Assembly (NCBI GenBank): GCA_012727515.1
Contig: JAAYGZ010000175.1
Location: 1-17,344, forward strand
DNA: 17,344 nucleotides
Source of the DNA: Desulfovibrionales bacterium
Lineage (GTDB): Bacteria > Desulfobacterota > Desulfovibrionia > Desulfovibrionales > Desulfomicrobiaceae
Direction of reading: 5' to 3'
Positions 1 to 6,756 of the stretch are shown piece after piece. How positions within the stretch are numbered: the first letter of the stretch is position 1; every line of letters begins with the position of its first letter. Both the position numbers and the translations under genes were made by a program. The notes beneath the pieces are model-generated. The model saw nothing but the letters and a program-made list of their open reading frames with translations. It was not told where the DNA came from and ran no database searches.

Positions 1-350
1 CTTTTTCCTTCAAGTATTCAGACCGGCCAGGAGTGCGAGCCGAGCGTTTGCCCTTTAAGGTGCCGGAAGAGGAAAAAGCCGAGCGTCTGCGAATTTTTCA
101 GGAAGCGCAAAATATAATTACTGCGGCAGAATTGTCCGCCCTGTTGGGATCAGAGGCAGAAGTGCTGGTGGAAGGGCAGAGCAAAAAGCAAGAGCATGAC
201 ACAATTTTTTGGACAGGACGGGATGGCGGAGGCCGTGTGGTTAATTTTTCCGCATCCACTGAAAATCTGATAGGCCGCATGGTGCCAGTGCGCATTATCG
301 CAGCAAAAAAACATTCGTTAGTAGCGGAAATAAGAGGTACACCGTGGTAG
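1..350 (+). CDS. miaB: MiaB, tRNA-2-methylthio-N6-dimethylallyladenosine synthase (C-terminal part, 5' truncated by window)
   Basis: This is the 3' end of a gene that begins before the window; the frame is open from base 3. MiaB is a radical-SAM enzyme that adds a methylthio group to isopentenyl-A37 in tRNAs reading U-starting codons. What is visible is the end of the radical-SAM part (FKYSDRPG, bases 12-32, a MiaB-typical stretch with a conserved tyrosine-serine and arginine-proline-glycine) and then a C-terminal TRAM RNA-binding domain (LVEGQSKK, then GRVVNFSA, then LIGRMVPVRI). The iron-sulfur cysteines are upstream and cannot be checked. RimO and MtaB are the alternatives, but VEGxSKK plus RVVNF in the TRAM domain is the MiaB pattern. 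It ends with TAG and overlaps the next gene by 7 bases, so the two are probably translationally coupled. The in-frame GTG at 33 is internal to the protein and is not a start. Confidence 0.88.
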   Translation, partial: FSFKYSDRPGVRAERLPFKVPEEEKAERLRIFQEAQNIITAAELSALLGSEAEVLVEGQSKKQEHDTIFWTGRDGGGRVVNFSASTENLIGRMVPVRIIAAKKHSLVAEIRGTPW

Positions 351-838
351 AGATGAGTGTTTTTGGATTGGCCCTGGATGAAGAATCCCAGATGCCGATT
401 CTGATTTTAAAAGACGACACAGATGATACGATTTTTCCTATCTGGATTGGTGCATTAGAAGCCATGGCTATTTCTCTGGCTTTGAATAAAGTTGAGATGG
501 CGCGGCCCATGACCCATGATCTTATGATGTCGCTGTGCACAAGGCTGGGGGCAGCGCTGACAGGTATTGAAATTATCGCTGTGCGCGAAGGCATGTATTA
601 CGCAGAATTGGTCCTGCAAACTGCTGAAGGGGAAAAGCGGGTAGATTGCCGCCCCTCTGACTCCATTGCCCTGGCTTTGCGGGCCAAAGTGCCGATTCGG
701 GTTGCGCAGGAGGTTCTTGATCTGAACAAAACCCTGCAACAGGGCACATTCCAGGAAGTAGTAAAGGGCGAAGACAGCGAAAAATGGACAGAAATTTTGT
801 CCAAATACAATTTAGACGATCTCAAATACAAGATGTAA
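344..838 (+). CDS. DUF151 / bifunctional nuclease (BFN) domain protein
   Basis: A 164-residue single-domain protein of the DUF151 family. Seen in sequence: FPIWIG (31-36) followed by an E-A pair, RPMTHDL (54-60) and DCRPSDSIALALR (101-113), which together mark the family core. Known for the family: members have been reported to cut RNA and DNA in vitro (plant and bacterial BFN proteins); the physiological substrate in bacteria is unclear. The start is GTG at 344, inside the end of miaB, because AGAGG at 333-337 sits 6 bases ahead of it. The ATG at 353 has no comparable site. There is no signal peptide, so it should be cytoplasmic. The 7-base overlap with miaB and the 3-base gap to the PHP gene place it in one operon. 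A link to RNA metabolism is suggested only by the miaB neighbour. Confidence 0.88.
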   Translation: MVEMSVFGLALDEESQMPILILKDDTDDTIFPIWIGALEAMAISLALNKVEMARPMTHDLMMSLCTRLGAALTGIEIIAVREGMYYAELVLQTAEGEKRVDCRPSDSIALALRAKVPIRVAQEVLDLNKTLQQGTFQEVVKGEDSEKWTEILSKYNLDDLKYKM

Positions 839-841
839 CCC

Positions 842-1495
842 ATGATTGATCTGCATACACATACCACCTTCAGTGATGGCGAACTTATTCCTGCGGAGAT
901 GGCGCGGCGGGCCAAAGTGGCCGGATACCGGGCCGTGGCCCTGACAGATCATGCTGATGGCTCAAATATGGAGCTTATTGTGCCCCGTGTGGCAGCCATG
1001 GCCAGGGAATACTCCATTTATATGGACATTCATATTGTGCCAGGCGTGGAACTGACCCATGTGCCCCCAGGCCTTATTGCTCAGGAAGCAGCCAGGGCCA
1101 GGGAACTGGGCGCACAGATTGTGGTGGTGCATGGAGAAACCATTGTGGAGCCTGTGGAGCGGGGCACTAATCTGGCAGCCATTGAGGCGGGCGTGGATGT
1201 GCTGGCTCATCCTGGATTGATCAGTCCGGAAGAAGCTCGGCTGGCAGCGCAGAACAACGTTCTGCTGGAAATTACAACGCGTGGCGGGCACAGCTACACC
1301 AATGGCCATGTTCTGGCTTTGGCCAGGGAGCACGGGGCCCAGGTGGTCGTCAATAATGACGCTCATGCGCCACGCGATGTGGCAGGCGCGGAGTTGCGGC
1401 GGCGTATTGCCCTGGGCGCTGGTATGAGTGAGGAAGAATATTTGCGCGCAGATGCCTGTGCCTGGGCACTTGTGTCGCAAAGTCTTTCCCTGTAG
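842..1495 (+). CDS. PHP-domain metal-dependent phosphoesterase
   Basis: A 217-residue stand-alone PHP-domain protein. All nine expected metal ligands are visible: H5 and H7 (in DLHTHTTFSDG), D12, H37 (LTDHAD), E70 (GVEL), H97 (VVHGET), H123 (LAHPG), D173 and H175 (NNDAH). It should therefore be an active trinuclear-metal phosphoesterase. Known PHP activities include histidinol-phosphate phosphatase, nuclease or exonuclease activity and DNA-polymerase proofreading, so the substrate cannot be named from sequence. No polymerase, helix-hairpin-helix or other extra domain is present. It starts 3 bases after the DUF151 stop with only a poor Shine-Dalgarno site, which suggests translation coupled to the gene upstream. 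Assignment as HisK-type histidinol phosphatase is possible, but no his gene is nearby. Confidence 0.85.
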   Translation: MIDLHTHTTFSDGELIPAEMARRAKVAGYRAVALTDHADGSNMELIVPRVAAMAREYSIYMDIHIVPGVELTHVPPGLIAQEAARARELGAQIVVVHGETIVEPVERGTNLAAIEAGVDVLAHPGLISPEEARLAAQNNVLLEITTRGGHSYTNGHVLALAREHGAQVVVNNDAHAPRDVAGAELRRRIALGAGMSEEEYLRADACAWALVSQSLSL

Positions 1496-1526
1496 GGAAG
1501 CCAAAAATTTTGAGCGGCTAGAGAAT

Positions 1527-1532
1527 TATAAT
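1527..1532 (+). promoter_or_regulatory. Candidate -10 element upstream of tolQ
   Basis: A perfect TATAAT lies in the 54-base gap between the PHP gene and tolQ. The best upstream hexamer, TTGAGC at 1510-1515, is only 11 bases away, too close for a normal sigma-70 pair, so the -35 is effectively missing. If it is used, transcription would begin near 1539, inside or next to the Shine-Dalgarno site. Could be a chance AT-rich match. Confidence 0.25.
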
Positions 1533-1536
1533 AGAT

Positions 1537-1541
1537 AAAGG
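1537..1541 (+). promoter_or_regulatory. Shine-Dalgarno site that selects the tolQ start
   Basis: AAAGG at 1537-1541 sits 8 bases before the ATG at 1550. The longer open frame begins with GTG at 1541, which overlaps this site and has no ribosome-binding sequence of its own, so 1550 is preferred. Confidence 0.6.
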
Positions 1542-1549
1542 TGAATAAT

Positions 1550-2341
1550 ATGAGTGTGATAACTCCGGTTGAGAGTGTGCAAACCATGGATGTGACTCAG
1601 CCTGTGGATTTGGCCCAACAGGCGCTGACAACAACCCAGCTTGCAGGTGCTTCGGATTTAAGTATCTGGAATATGATCGCTAATGCAACCCTGGTTGTGC
1701 AGTGTGTAATGGGTGCCTTGCTGCTTATGTCGCTCATTAGCTGGTCAATTATATTTTTCAAAATTTTTCAGATCAATTTTGGGCGGCGCAAGGCCATCCA
1801 GGAGCGTGCTTTATTTCAAAATGCCACTAACCTGGCAGATGGGGTGCAGATTTTGCGTGAGCAGAGTGGCTCTGCCTTGTATCCTATTGCCAAAAAAGGC
1901 CTGGCTGAATTCAAACGACTGGAGCAGTCCGTTATTCATCCCAATCTGAAATTTCGTGTTGCGGGTGATAATTTGCGGCGCGTCCTTGAACAGGGAGTCA
2001 GCGATTCTTTGAGTGGCATGGCAAGGTCGTTGCCCTTTTTGGCCACATGCGCCAATGCAGCTCCTTTTATTGGTCTTTTTGGTACAGTGTGGGGCATTAT
2101 GAACTCCTTTCACGCCATTGGACAGATGAAGACAGCGGCTCTGGCTGCTGTGGCTCCAGGTATTTCCGAGGCCCTGGTTGCCACGGCCATTGGTCTTGGG
2201 GTGGCTATTCCAGCGACTATTGCCTATAATTTCTTTCATGGTATGCTCTCCACAGTGCAGACAGAAATGGAATGTTTTGCCAGTGAATTTCTGAACCGGG
2301 CGCAGCTAGAATTGCCGTGGATGGACAAGCGGAGCGAATAA
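1550..2341 (+). CDS. tolQ: TolQ, proton-channel subunit of the Tol-Pal motor
   Basis: A 263-residue inner-membrane protein of the MotA/TolQ/ExbB family that, with TolR, converts the proton gradient into motion of TolA. Three membrane segments are visible: about residues 45-72, 160-188 and 203-230. Family features are the cytoplasmic loop between segments 1 and 2, the stretch AAPFIGLFGTVWGIM at 170-184 and the small-residue-rich segment 3 (SEALVATAIGLGVAIPA). Identity as TolQ rather than ExbB rests on the neighbours tolR, tolA, tolB and pal. The soluble N-terminus ahead of segment 1 is about 40 residues, longer than the short tail usual in enterobacterial TolQ. The ATG at 1550 was chosen on its Shine-Dalgarno site; GTG at 1541 would add three residues. 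Confidence 0.93.
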   Translation: MSVITPVESVQTMDVTQPVDLAQQALTTTQLAGASDLSIWNMIANATLVVQCVMGALLLMSLISWSIIFFKIFQINFGRRKAIQERALFQNATNLADGVQILREQSGSALYPIAKKGLAEFKRLEQSVIHPNLKFRVAGDNLRRVLEQGVSDSLSGMARSLPFLATCANAAPFIGLFGTVWGIMNSFHAIGQMKTAALAAVAPGISEALVATAIGLGVAIPATIAYNFFHGMLSTVQTEMECFASEFLNRAQLELPWMDKRSE

Positions 2342-2344
2342 ACC

Positions 2345-2755
2345 ATGCATCTACAAACAGGGAGAGGACTTTTCGCAGAAATCAATGTCGTGCCCTTTGT
2401 GGACGTGATGTTGGTGCTGCTGATTATTTTCATGGTTACTGCGCCCATGCTGACTCAAGGGGTGGAAGTGGACCTGCCAGAAACCAGAGCAGTGGAGACG
2501 TTGCCCGAAGATAGCGAAACAGTTGTGCTCAAGGTTCTTCGCGACGGACGGATCAAGCTGGATAAATATGAAGTCAAGATTGAAGATCTGGGAGACAATT
2601 TGAAGCGTATGAATTTTCAGCAGGGCAAGCTGCTCTATCTGCAGGCAGACAAGGAAGTTGCCTATGGCGTGGTCGTTAAGGTCATGGCCGAGGTTCGTGC
2701 TGCTGGGGTGCAGAAATTGGGAGTTGTTGCGGAACCTGAAGACGAGAAACCCTAA
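2345..2755 (+). CDS. tolR: TolR (ExbD/TolR family) motor subunit
   Basis: A 136-residue protein with one N-terminal membrane segment (about 17-36) and a small periplasmic domain. The catalytically important proton-carrying aspartate is D20 in VPFVDVMLVLLIIFMVTAP, followed by the GVEVDLP junction common to ExbD and TolR. It forms the stator complex with TolQ and binds peptidoglycan in known systems. The ATG lies 3 bases after the tolQ stop, with GGAG at 2331-2334 as a probable ribosome site inside the end of tolQ. ExbD is the alternative, but the operon position makes TolR the better name. Confidence 0.93.
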   Translation: MHLQTGRGLFAEINVVPFVDVMLVLLIIFMVTAPMLTQGVEVDLPETRAVETLPEDSETVVLKVLRDGRIKLDKYEVKIEDLGDNLKRMNFQQGKLLYLQADKEVAYGVVVKVMAEVRAAGVQKLGVVAEPEDEKP

Positions 2756-2766
2756 GAGGCGCTCCA

Positions 2767-3762
2767 GTGTCCACTCCGTTGCGCTCATTGAGTTGGGTTT
2801 TTTCCCTTGCCTTGCATATTCTGATTGCACTGGCAGGGTTGTATCTCTCTACTGGTTCTCATGTTTCCATTAATCTGGATCAGCGGGTTTACGAAGTGGA
2901 TATTGTCGGCCCTGCCAATAAAGGCAAGCCCGGTGCCAGAAGTTTACCTAAGTTAGCCGCAAATCAGGAGGCTGCTTCCAAAAAAATACTGCCCAAGGAC
3001 GTACCGGCAGAAGCAGTACCGCAAGCTCCGGCAGAGCAGAAAAAACCGGTTAAAAAGGCTGTTCCTGTGGATACGGCCACGCCTCTTCCGCAGGATACGG
3101 TAAATGCGACTAAAGAAGAGCCAAAGAAAGAAGAAGTAAAAAAAGAAGAGCCCAAGAAAGAGGAACAGAAAAAGGAAGAACCCAAAAAGGTTGCCCAGGA
3201 GCAGAGCAAGAATGCAACCAAACCTGACGCCAAGCCTAAGGAAACCAAGGCAGAAAAAAAGCAGTCCAAGGAAGATATTGTAGCGCAGGCATTGGGCGAA
3301 GTCAGCAAACAGGCCAAGGGAGCAAAAGCCGGAAGTTCTGAGGGCAGCGCCAAGGGCGATCCTAAAGGAACTGCAAAAAACGCTCTGGCAGATGCCTTGG
3401 CTGCTGCAGGGCGGGATGTTTCTGGACGGGCTGGCACTGGTGATGGCAGCGCCGGGGATGGCCCTGGCGAAGGTGAATCCATGGGCACACTGGACGAATG
3501 GTATGCTACACAGATTGTGCGTGCTATTCGCCAGAACTGGCGCTTTCCGCGTATGTCCAATGTTGTGCTGGCAACCACTGTAGAATTACAGGTAAACCGC
3601 AGTGGCGAGATACTAGTATCAAAAATGGTGAAAGGGTCTGGGCGGGCTGATTTTGACGCCTCTGTGATGCGCGCTATCAGCGACACCAAACAGCTTCCTC
3701 AGCTTCCAGAAGCCCTGGATGGGACGTTTATGATCACATTTTACAATACGGAAAATGAATAG
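2767..3762 (+). CDS. tolA: TolA-type periplasm-spanning energy transducer
   Basis: A 331-residue protein with the TolA/TonB plan. There is one N-terminal membrane segment (about 10-29) with the S-x3-H motif (S13, H17) that TonB and TolA use to contact the motor. A long hydrophilic lysine/glutamate/alanine/proline-rich linker follows (about 50-205), including near-repeats of EEPKK/EEVKK between 117 and 141, then a glycine-rich hinge (215-239). The C-terminal TonB/TolA-like domain covers 240-328 and contains EWYATQIVRAIRQNW, VELQVNRSGEI and SGRADFDASVMRAI. Known role: links the TolQR motor to TolB and Pal during outer-membrane constriction. The start is GTG at 2767, with AAGAGG at 2754-2759 seven bases upstream. 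TonB is the alternative and is disfavoured by the neighbouring tolB and pal. Confidence 0.87.
   Translation: MSTPLRSLSWVFSLALHILIALAGLYLSTGSHVSINLDQRVYEVDIVGPANKGKPGARSLPKLAANQEAASKKILPKDVPAEAVPQAPAEQKKPVKKAVPVDTATPLPQDTVNATKEEPKKEEVKKEEPKKEEQKKEEPKKVAQEQSKNATKPDAKPKETKAEKKQSKEDIVAQALGEVSKQAKGAKAGSSEGSAKGDPKGTAKNALADALAAAGRDVSGRAGTGDGSAGDGPGEGESMGTLDEWYATQIVRAIRQNWRFPRMSNVVLATTVELQVNRSGEILVSKMVKGSGRADFDASVMRAISDTKQLPQLPEALDGTFMITFYNTENE
3112..3190 (+). repeat. Degenerate tandem coding repeat (Lys/Glu/Pro) in tolA linker
   Basis: About five imperfect copies of an 18-24-base unit rich in GAA, GAG, AAG and AAA codons encode EEPKKEE/EEVKKEE/EEQKKEE blocks. Such purine-rich tandem sequence can change length by slippage, and the charged product forms the extended or helical periplasmic arm. 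Confidence 0.7.
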
Positions 3763-3771
3763 GAGCACGGC

Positions 3772-5091
3772 GTGAAGAAAAAGCTGTTGTTCTGTGTTGT
3801 GGCGCTGTTGTGGTGGATTGCTTCTGCCCATGCCGCAAACGTAATGAGCATCGATATATATGGACCAGGACAATCTAAAGTAAATCTTTTTGTGGCTTCA
3901 CCGTTGCCCAAAGATGCTGGTACATCCTTGGCCACAATCCCCAATAATGCCCCTGAGGATTTGAATCAGCGTATCCACGCCAATTGCGGTTTTCTGCCTT
4001 TTTTTGCGATGCTTACTGCGCGGGATATAGTTGGTGGTCCTTCTCCTGGTGGGTATGTTGGGCAAAATATTGATTTTCATAAATTCCAACTCGCGCGAGC
4101 AGATATTATTGTTACAGCAGCGTGGTCTCCACGGCCTGGTGGAGTTGGCGAGGTAGAGCTGCGCGCCTATGAAGTATATACAGGGCGTCTTGTTGTCGGC
4201 AAAGGGTATGGAGTTGCCAACCCACAGCAGATTCCTGAAGTGGCGGCCCGATTTTGTGCGGATTTGATGGAGGCACTGACAGGGAATGGAGATTTTTTTC
4301 GCTCTAACCTGGCCATGGTGAAGCGAGAAGGTACGCGCAAGCAAATCTATATGTCCACGGCACAAGGACAGAATATTCAGAAAATTACCAACCTTGACGG
4401 AATTTGTATGAGCCCGGCCTGGTCGCATGATGGACAACGGCTGGTTTTTGTTTTGCTGGAAAAGAGATTTCACAGTCTTTGTGTCTGGGATCGGCAAAGC
4501 AGGGCATTGCAAAAAAAGCGTTTGCCGGGTAATACTCTTGTAGCGCCTACCTTTTCCCCCCAGGGTTCAGTGGTTATCAGCCTGGATATGCGTGGTAATC
4601 CTGATATTTATGAATTGCGATCAGATTTCAGCGTAGGGCGAGTTCTTGAAGAAAACTGGGCTATTGACATTGGTCCGGATTTTGATCGCAGCGGTCAGAA
4701 AATGGTTTTTGTGTCCAGTCGGCTGGGTAACCCGCATGTATTTCTGAAAAATTTAAGTTCTGGTTCAGTGCAGCGTATTTCCCTGACGGGCAAGTACAAC
4801 ACCGGACCAAGTATCAGTCCGGATGGAACGCAGGTTGTGTTTGCGCAGATGGTCGGAGGCCAACATAAAATTTTCTTGGCAGATCTGGCTTCTGGACGCG
4901 AACGACAGTTGACATTTGGTCCAGGTAGTGATGAGGATCCCACATGGTCTCCAGATGGATATTTTGTTGCTTTTGCTTCTACTCGTTCGGGTGGATCGCA
5001 AATATATGTCACGACAAAACATGGGGATGAACCAATTTTGATTCCAACCGGGGCCGGAGAAACAAGCTCTCCTGCCTGGGGGAAATTATAA
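3772..5091 (+). CDS. tolB: TolB, periplasmic beta-propeller of the Tol-Pal system
   Basis: A 439-residue secreted protein. The signal peptide covers about residues 1-21 (KKK, then a hydrophobic core, then ASAHA before AN). The N-terminal TolB domain spans roughly 22-180. The C-terminal six-bladed propeller repeats (PD40 type) are marked by PAWSHDGQ, PTFSPQG, DFDRSGQ, PSISPDG and PTWSPDG, with AFASTRSGGSQIY near the end. TolB binds Pal and is acted on by TolA. The start is GTG at 3772, with AGGAG at 3761-3765 overlapping the tolA stop six bases upstream. Length and domain order match the family, with no frameshift or missing blade. Confidence 0.95.
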   Translation: MKKKLLFCVVALLWWIASAHAANVMSIDIYGPGQSKVNLFVASPLPKDAGTSLATIPNNAPEDLNQRIHANCGFLPFFAMLTARDIVGGPSPGGYVGQNIDFHKFQLARADIIVTAAWSPRPGGVGEVELRAYEVYTGRLVVGKGYGVANPQQIPEVAARFCADLMEALTGNGDFFRSNLAMVKREGTRKQIYMSTAQGQNIQKITNLDGICMSPAWSHDGQRLVFVLLEKRFHSLCVWDRQSRALQKKRLPGNTLVAPTFSPQGSVVISLDMRGNPDIYELRSDFSVGRVLEENWAIDIGPDFDRSGQKMVFVSSRLGNPHVFLKNLSSGSVQRISLTGKYNTGPSISPDGTQVVFAQMVGGQHKIFLADLASGRERQLTFGPGSDEDPTWSPDGYFVAFASTRSGGSQIYVTTKHGDEPILIPTGAGETSSPAWGKL

Positions 5092-5115
5092 AGGCGAGAA
5101 AAAATATTTGTCAAC

Positions 5116-5120
5116 GGAGG
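5116..5120 (+). promoter_or_regulatory. Shine-Dalgarno site that selects the pal start
   Basis: GGAGG lies five bases before the ATG at 5126. The upstream in-frame TTG at 5108 has no ribosome site and would add six residues ahead of the lipoprotein signal, so it is rejected. Confidence 0.85.
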
Positions 5121-5125
5121 AAGTC

Positions 5126-5656
5126 ATGAGGAAGTTAGGATTACTCGGTTTGGTTATGTTGATGTTGTTAGTTGCAGCTGGTGGTTGCTCCAAAAAGGTC
5201 AGCTCTACCCCAGGCGGCGACTCTGCTGCTGGTTCTTCCAGTGGTTCTCAGGGTGGATTGACTGCAGAGCAGTTGGAAGCTCAGCGTCTGGCAGAACTGC
5301 AGCGCCAGGCCATTGAAAAAATCGGTGCTGACAAAATCTATTTTGCATTTGATTCCAACGAGCTGAGTCAGGAATCTCGTGCGATTCTGCAGGAAAAGGC
5401 TGATTTGCTGAAGGCTAATCCAGCCCTGTCTTTGTTGATTGAAGGCCATTGTGACGAGCGTGGCACAGAAGAATACAACCTGGCTCTGGGCGAGCGTCGT
5501 GCGCGTGCTGCGTATGAGTTCCTGGTTCTGTTGGGTGTTGAGTCCTCCAGACTGCAGATCATCAGCTATGGCGAAGAATATCCTGCAGTCCAGGGTTCTA
5601 ACGAAGCAGCCTGGTCCAAGAACAGACGTGATGAATTTAAGGCTAGTGCCAACTAA
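5126..5656 (+). CDS. pal: Pal, peptidoglycan-associated outer-membrane lipoprotein
   Basis: A 176-residue lipoprotein. The signal sequence (1-20) ends in AAGGC, with C21 as the lipid-modified cysteine; -3 is alanine rather than the commoner leucine, but the rest fits. A Ser/Gly-rich linker (24-45) and a short Gln/Ala-rich helix (46-66) lead to the OmpA-type peptidoglycan-binding domain (68-172). The binding signature is GHCDERGTEEYNLALGERRA at 107-126, with D110 and the arginines at 124-125 expected to contact diaminopimelate. Known role: tethers the outer membrane to the cell wall and is repositioned by TolA/TolB. It is the last gene of the tol cluster and is followed by two hairpins, the second a terminator. 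Confidence 0.95.
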   Translation: MRKLGLLGLVMLMLLVAAGGCSKKVSSTPGGDSAAGSSSGSQGGLTAEQLEAQRLAELQRQAIEKIGADKIYFAFDSNELSQESRAILQEKADLLKANPALSLLIEGHCDERGTEEYNLALGERRARAAYEFLVLLGVESSRLQIISYGEEYPAVQGSNEAAWSKNRRDEFKASAN

Positions 5657-5670
5657 GAGAGCATGCTGAG

Positions 5671-5691
5671 TGCGGGATGCTTGTGCCCGCA
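5671..5691 (+). other. Hairpin just after pal (no U tract)
   Basis: TGCGGG (5671-5676) can pair with CCCGCA (5686-5691) around a 9-base loop, 14 bases after the pal stop. No run of T follows, so it is not an intrinsic terminator by itself. It may protect the 3' end of an abundant pal mRNA or may be fortuitous. Confidence 0.45.
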
Positions 5692-5713
5692 GCAAAGCTG
5701 GTTTTCTGTAAAG

Positions 5714-5740
5714 AAGCCCTCGTCAATTCGGGGGCTTTTT
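5714..5740 (+). terminator. Rho-independent terminator of the tol-pal operon
   Basis: Stem 5714-5722 pairs with 5729-5737 (nine pairs, one T-G wobble, GC-rich core) around a 6-base loop TCAATT, and the T run 5736-5740 follows directly. It lies 57 bases after the pal stop and only 21 bases before the next start codon. Confidence 0.88.
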
Positions 5741-5744
5741 CATT

Positions 5745-5750
5745 TTTAAT
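5745..5750 (+). promoter_or_regulatory. Candidate -10 element for the YheT-like hydrolase
   Basis: TTTAAT (5 of 6 consensus) begins 12 bases before the space to the ATG at 5762, just after the terminator. No convincing -35 is found; TCGTCA at 5720-5725 with a 19-base spacer is the best. Initiation here would give a leader of about five bases. Confidence 0.25.
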
Positions 5751-5761
5751 GAGATTACACG

Positions 5762-6733
5762 ATGCGCTTACGAACAGCTTTTCCTTTTGCTTCTGGTCAT
5801 GTTCAAACCATATTTCCACCCTTGCTGCGGCCACGTCCCCGGATCAGCTATTGTCGGGAGCGATTTGAGCTTTCTGACGGCGATTTTGTGGATCTGGATT
5901 GGTCCAGGAACGCTCACCCTTCAGTAGTTGTGCTGCTGCATGGGCTGGAAGGTCATTCAAAACGTACATATATGCTGGGCATGGCCAGGGCAGCCAGGCT
6001 TTTTGGGCACGATGTGCTGGCATTCAATTTTCGAGGGTGCAGTGGTGAGCCTAACCGCCTTATACAGATGTATCATTCTGGCTGGACTCGTGACCTGCAT
6101 GAGGTTCTTTGCGCTCTCCAGCAGCAGGGCGTCTATGATCAGATTTTTTTGGTGGGCTTTAGCCTGGGGGGAAATATCGCCCTCAAATACTTGGGTGAAA
6201 ATCCGGCTGTGGTTCCAGACTCTGTGCACGGTTGTGTAGGATTTTCAGTGCCATGCGATCTGCATAACTCAGCCCAGGCCCTGTCCAGGTGGTCGTGCCG
6301 ACCCTATACTCATTATCTGCTTGGCCAGTTGCGGGAAAAAATAGTGGCTAAAGCCCGTTTGTATCCAGATGCGCTTGACATACGAGGAATTGAACACATT
6401 ACTACGTTTCAGCAATTTGATGATAGATATACGGCTCCTTTGCACGGATTTGCTGATGCCTATGACTATTGGAACAAGTCAAGCTGTAAGCTCTACCTGC
6501 CACACATTGGTATTTCAACCTGTATTGTTAATGCGCGTAATGATCCGTTTCTTGGCCCTCAATGCTATCCACGAGCTGAAGCCATGCACAATGCCTGTAT
6601 AGAACTCATTATGCCTGAAACTGGCGGGCATGTTGGTTTTGTACCGCATGGACATAGCTTTTTGTATTGGTCTGAATGGTGCGCGATGCAATTTTTTCAT
6701 CAATGCTGCGCACAAACACGTTCTCACAAGTAA
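5762..6733 (+). CDS. Alpha/beta hydrolase of the YheT (UPF0017, AB-hydrolase_4) family
   Basis: A 323-residue protein with a complete hydrolase triad: nucleophile S134 in GFSLGG, acid D261 in NARNDPF, and H290 in GGHVGF, the last two being typical YheT-family motifs. The oxyanion-hole region is LLHGLEGHS (58-66). The N-terminal GHVQTIFPPLLR (12-23) is also a family hallmark and supports the start at 5762. Substrates of the family are poorly defined; esterase or lipase activity is expected. There is no signal peptide. The start has no good Shine-Dalgarno site (only GAG at 5751-5753). It lies directly after the tol-pal terminator, so it needs its own promoter or read-through. It ends 33 bases before the protease gene and may be co-transcribed with it. 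Confidence 0.88.
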   Translation: MRLRTAFPFASGHVQTIFPPLLRPRPRISYCRERFELSDGDFVDLDWSRNAHPSVVVLLHGLEGHSKRTYMLGMARAARLFGHDVLAFNFRGCSGEPNRLIQMYHSGWTRDLHEVLCALQQQGVYDQIFLVGFSLGGNIALKYLGENPAVVPDSVHGCVGFSVPCDLHNSAQALSRWSCRPYTHYLLGQLREKIVAKARLYPDALDIRGIEHITTFQQFDDRYTAPLHGFADAYDYWNKSSCKLYLPHIGISTCIVNARNDPFLGPQCYPRAEAMHNACIELIMPETGGHVGFVPHGHSFLYWSEWCAMQFFHQCCAQTRSHK

Positions 6734-6756
6734 TATTGTCTTTATGGCTTATTGAT

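Noticed and set aside
962..1504. 180-codon open frame on the - strand opposite the PHP gene
   Set aside because: Fully covered by a gene with intact catalytic motifs; the product is His/Gln/Cys-rich and looks like antisense shadow.
2964..3689. 241-codon open frame on the - strand opposite tolA
   Set aside because: It mirrors the low-complexity Lys/Glu/Gly-rich coding strand, giving Ser/Phe/Leu-rich sequence; no ribosome site and no family resemblance, while tolA is certain.
5168..5695. 175-codon open frame on the - strand opposite pal
   Set aside because: Entirely antisense to pal and its trailer, with no motif or ribosome site.
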